From positions 62,001 through 126,000 of the forward strand of contig NZ_CP119574.1 in the NCBI RefSeq assembly GCF_029278605.1: a stretch of DNA of 64,000 nucleotides. Direction: 5' to 3'. Shown one piece after another: positions 61,841-64,000 of this stretch. The notes below the pieces were generated by a model. It ran no database searches. It was not told the DNA's origin and saw only the letters and a program-made list of their open reading frames with translations. The stretch comes from Cupriavidus sp. WKF15. Lineage in GTDB: Bacteria; Pseudomonadota; Gammaproteobacteria; Burkholderiales; Burkholderiaceae. The position numbers and the translations under genes were made by a program. Each line of letters begins with the position of its first letter. Positions within the stretch are counted from its first letter, which is position 1.

Positions 61841-62218
61841 GTGAACACTATCGAAGAGAGCGTACCAGCGCGACGCCGACGTCAGCATAGCGCCGAGTTC
61901 AAGGCCAAAGCCGTCCAGGACTGCATGCATCCTGGTGTTTCGATTGCGGCAGTAGCGCTGCACCATCGCGTGAACGCGAATCTGCTGCGGCGCTGGGTCG
62001 CTGAGCACCAAGCGTTGGAAGCCGCGGGCGAAGCCCGCGCATTGATGACAGTACCCCAAGCCGAGTTCATCCCGCTGCAGATCGGCGATCCCACGCCGAC
62101 GCCGGCGATACCGGATATACAGATCGAAGTGCGACGCGGTGCAGCGACGATCAACATTCGTTGGCCGGGATCGGCCGCAGCAGAGTGTGGCGAATGGCTT
62201 CAGGGGTGGTTGCGTTGA
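61841..62218 (+). CDS. tnpA: IS66 TnpA accessory protein
   Basis: This 125-aa HTH protein has RRRQHSAEFKAKAVQDCMHPGVSIAAVALHHRVNANLLRRWVAEHQ, the transposase_8-like helix-turn-helix, and then a basic tail (IEVRRGAATINIRWP). It is needed for IS66 transposition with TnpB and TnpC. Its stop overlaps the possible TTG start of tnpB. Confidence 0.85.
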   Translation: MNTIEESVPARRRRQHSAEFKAKAVQDCMHPGVSIAAVALHHRVNANLLRRWVAEHQALEAAGEARALMTVPQAEFIPLQIGDPTPTPAIPDIQIEVRRGAATINIRWPGSAAAECGEWLQGWLR

Positions 62219-62550
62219 TCCGCGTCGAGGCAATCTGGCTAGCCACCGAGCCGCTGGACATGCGAGCGGGAACAGATACGGTCTTGGCTCGGGTGGTGAA
62301 GGTATTTGGAGCCGCCCGGCCACATCATGCTTATCTCTTCACGAACAAGCGTGCCACGCGGATCAAGGTGCTGGTGTACGACGGCATTGGCATCTGGTTG
62401 GCGACGCGGCGGCTCAATAAGGGTCGCTTCGTCTGGACCGACGGTATGACAGCCATCACGACGCCGCTGTGTCGGGAGCAACTGGATGCGTTGGTGCTGG
62501 GCCTGCCTTGGCAGCGCTTGGGCCGCGATGAGGCGATCACCGTGCTTTAG
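62194..62550 (+). CDS. tnpB: IS66 TnpB accessory protein
   Basis: The product contains IRVEAIWLATEPLDMRAGTDTVLARVVKVFGAARPHHAYLFTNKRATRIKVLVYDGIGIWLATRRLNKGRFVW, the hallmark of IS66 Orf2. Start: ATG at 62194, or the TTG at 62215 overlapping the tnpA stop, which matches the usual family N-terminus (L/M-I-R-x-E-A-I-W-L) better. Confidence 0.88.
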   Translation: MASGVVALIRVEAIWLATEPLDMRAGTDTVLARVVKVFGAARPHHAYLFTNKRATRIKVLVYDGIGIWLATRRLNKGRFVWTDGMTAITTPLCREQLDALVLGLPWQRLGRDEAITVL

Positions 62551-62632
62551 TCGTGGCTTGGCACAGGAGCCGAGCGTCCATTGGGGGCTGTGCCAATGGT
62601 TGGAGTGACCGGGAACTGGCAAGATTCGGAAC

Positions 62633-64000
62633 ATGAATCCCGCCGAGAACCTGGACGACCTGAGCCCACAGCAATTGCGCGAGTTGGCTGCGACGCTGCG
62701 GGCGCAGATCCAGGAGCATGACGCCGTCATTGCGCGGCACGCGCAGGAGTTGCGCTACCGGCAAACCAAGATCGATCAGCTCACTCACGAGCTAGCCATC
62801 CACAAGCGTTGGAAGTTCGGCAAACGCAGCGAGCAACTGACATCGGCCCAGGCAAGCTTGCTGGAGGAAGCCCTCGATGCAGACCTTGAGGCAATCGAAG
62901 CCGAGTTGGAAGCGCTGATGCCGCCGTCCAAGTCGGAGCCCAGGGACAAGCCGAAACGCCAGGCGCTTCCGCCTCAATTGCCTCGCACCGAGATCCGTCA
63001 CGAGCCAGAGTCCGAGACCTGCACGTGCGGCTGCGCGCTCAAGCGCATTGGCGAAGACGTCAGTGAGAAGCTGGATTACACCCCTGGCGTGTTCACGGTC
63101 GAACGTCATATCCGGGGCAAGTGGGTATGCGGGCAATGTGAGACTCTCACTCAGGCACCGGTTCCTCCCCACGTCATCGACAAGGGCATCCCCACCGCCG
63201 GGCTGCTGGCGCATACGCTGGTGTCCAAGTTTGGCGACCATCTTCCTCTGTATCGGCAAGAACGCATCTACGCGCGGGCCGGCCTGGCAATCCCGCAATC
63301 GACGCTGGGTGCGTGGGTCGGTATCTGCGGTGTGCGACTGCAACCGCTGGTGGATGCCCTGCAGGCTGAGGTATTGACCCAGAGCGTACTGCACGCCGAC
63401 GAGACACCAGTGCAGATGCTCTCGCCAGGCGACGGCAAGACGCATCGCGCCTACCTGTGGGCCTACGCACCGAGCCAGCTCTCATCGTTGCGTGCAGTGA
63501 TCTATCAGTTTGCACCTAGCCGCAGCGGCGAACATGCTCGCGCATTCTTGCAGGACTGGCAGGGCAAGCTGGTATGCGACGACTTCTCTGGCTACAAGGC
63601 CAGCTTCGGCGGTGGCATCGTCGAGATTGGGTGCATGGCTCACGCGCGTCGTAAGTACTTTGAGCTGCACGACAAGCACAAGAGCGAGTTGGCTGGCCAG
63701 GCGCTACGCTTCATTGCCGGGCTCTACGAGATCGAGCGAGAGGTGCGGGACGCAGAACCAGAACTACGCTTGGAAGCGCGACAGCAGCGGGCCAGACCAA
63801 TCCTGGACGCACTGCATCTCTGGCTTGAAGAACAAAGGCGGCGGGTGCCAGACGGTTCGGCCATTGCGCGAGCTATCGACTACAGCCTCAAACGCTGGGT
63901 GGCACTCGTGCGCTACGTTGAGGATCCAGCCGTGCCTATCGATAACAACCATATCGAAGGGCAAATACGGCCTATCGCTCTTGGAAGATCGAACTGGCTG
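62633..64000 (+). CDS. tnpC: IS66 TnpC transposase, 3' end outside the window
   Basis: The frame stays open from ATG 62633 to the window edge (456 codons). It has a leucine-zipper-like N-terminus (LRELAATLRAQIQEHDAVIARHAQELRYRQTKIDQL), the KRWKFGKRSEQL motif, a zinc-finger (CTCGCALKRIG, CGQCE), and the DDE core: HADETPVQML, DDFSGYKASF with CMAHARRKYFELH, and IDNNHIEGQIRPIALGRSNWL at the edge. It is the catalytic transposase of the element. Confidence 0.93.
   Translation, partial: MNPAENLDDLSPQQLRELAATLRAQIQEHDAVIARHAQELRYRQTKIDQLTHELAIHKRWKFGKRSEQLTSAQASLLEEALDADLEAIEAELEALMPPSKSEPRDKPKRQALPPQLPRTEIRHEPESETCTCGCALKRIGEDVSEKLDYTPGVFTVERHIRGKWVCGQCETLTQAPVPPHVIDKGIPTAGLLAHTLVSKFGDHLPLYRQERIYARAGLAIPQSTLGAWVGICGVRLQPLVDALQAEVLTQSVLHADETPVQMLSPGDGKTHRAYLWAYAPSQLSSLRAVIYQFAPSRSGEHARAFLQDWQGKLVCDDFSGYKASFGGGIVEIGCMAHARRKYFELHDKHKSELAGQALRFIAGLYEIEREVRDAEPELRLEARQQRARPILDALHLWLEEQRRRVPDGSAIARAIDYSLKRWVALVRYVEDPAVPIDNNHIEGQIRPIALGRSNWL

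Larger units (their letters stand above)
61762..64000 (+). mobile_element. IS66-family insertion sequence, right end beyond window
   Basis: Begins with GTAAGGGCCCGGTGAACCC, the usual GTAA-type IS66 terminal repeat. It carries tnpA, tnpB and the start of tnpC in standard order. It is inserted in the IS110 transposase gene. Target duplication cannot be checked because the right end is outside. Confidence 0.88.

Noticed and set aside
1..64000. CRISPR array, tRNA or rRNA genes
   Set aside because: No regularly spaced repeats and no recognisable tRNA cloverleaf or rRNA core sequence were seen on reading; a dedicated scan was not possible.

Overview
The window reads as a high-GC beta-proteobacterial replicon, most likely Cupriavidus or a close Burkholderiaceae relative. 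This is judged from codon use and from the mix of gene families: several LysR regulators, an LinD/PcpC-like GST beside a PcpA/LinE-like dioxygenase, a spare infA, alanine/proline-rich small secreted proteins and IS66/IS110 elements. No rRNA or tRNA gene was recognised. The region is accessory in character: intact operons alternate with many truncated, frameshifted or internally deleted gene remnants. All family assignments come from reading motifs by eye; no database search was run.

Layout. 0-3 kb: the 3' part of a periplasmic adaptor gene and two exported proteins of unknown role. 4-14.3 kb: an aromatic catabolic island with a PcpA/LinE-type hydroquinone ring-cleavage dioxygenase, a WrbA-type quinone reductase, a maleylacetate reductase with a tryptophan-dioxygenase-like haem protein on the opposite strand, a divergent nitroreductase, an outer-membrane channel protein, a LysR regulator, an amidase and an LinD/PcpC-like glutathione transferase. 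The best-fitting reading is degradation of a substituted (amino-, nitro- or chloro-) phenol through a hydroquinone to maleylacetate and 3-oxoadipate. A broken GST lies in the first half and an internally deleted maleylacetate reductase in the second, as if two related clusters had lost opposite genes. 14.4-18.6 kb: small stress and detoxification genes (DUF2798, GNAT, azoreductase remnant, NmrA-like SDR, AhpD-like protein, cupin, bestrophin-like channel).

18.7-24.6 kb: an EmrAB-OprM type tripartite drug-efflux operon led by a MarR repressor. A near-palindromic motif recurs before marR, before the outer-membrane gene and before emrB. 24.6-38 kb: redox and detoxification genes (a second AhpD-like copy, a cyclic-nucleotide-domain/thioredoxin-reductase-like fusion, carbonic anhydrase plus cyanase, isochorismatase-like hydrolase, chloroperoxidase-like hydrolase, catalase), mixed with a mosaic of gene fragments. 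The mosaic includes a 524-bp inverted copy of the catalase 3' end and a partial copy of a neighbouring LysR region. An unusual NmrA-SDR/LysR fusion ends this block.

38-53 kb: a winged-helix/TolB-like/TPR regulator, a LysR-argC divergent pair, a SWIM-domain SNF2 helicase with a small calcium-binding-family gene, a HigBA toxin-antitoxin pair, an extra infA, and a cluster of decayed genes (protease, HAD phosphatase, ABC permease). 53.2-56.2 kb: an intact three-gene operon of unknown function encoding a zinc-ribbon membrane-anchored protein, a lipoprotein and a polytopic zinc-ribbon membrane protein. 56.4-64 kb: hypothetical genes, a kelch-repeat remnant, a small Ala/Pro/Lys-rich secreted protein whose terminator is followed directly by a truncated group II intron, an outer-membrane protein, and an IS110-type transposase cut by an IS66 element that runs off the right edge.

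The strongest candidates for undescribed biology are the duplicated and reciprocally decayed catabolic island with its atypical TDO-like protein and amidase, the SDR-LysR fusion, and the zinc-ribbon operon.
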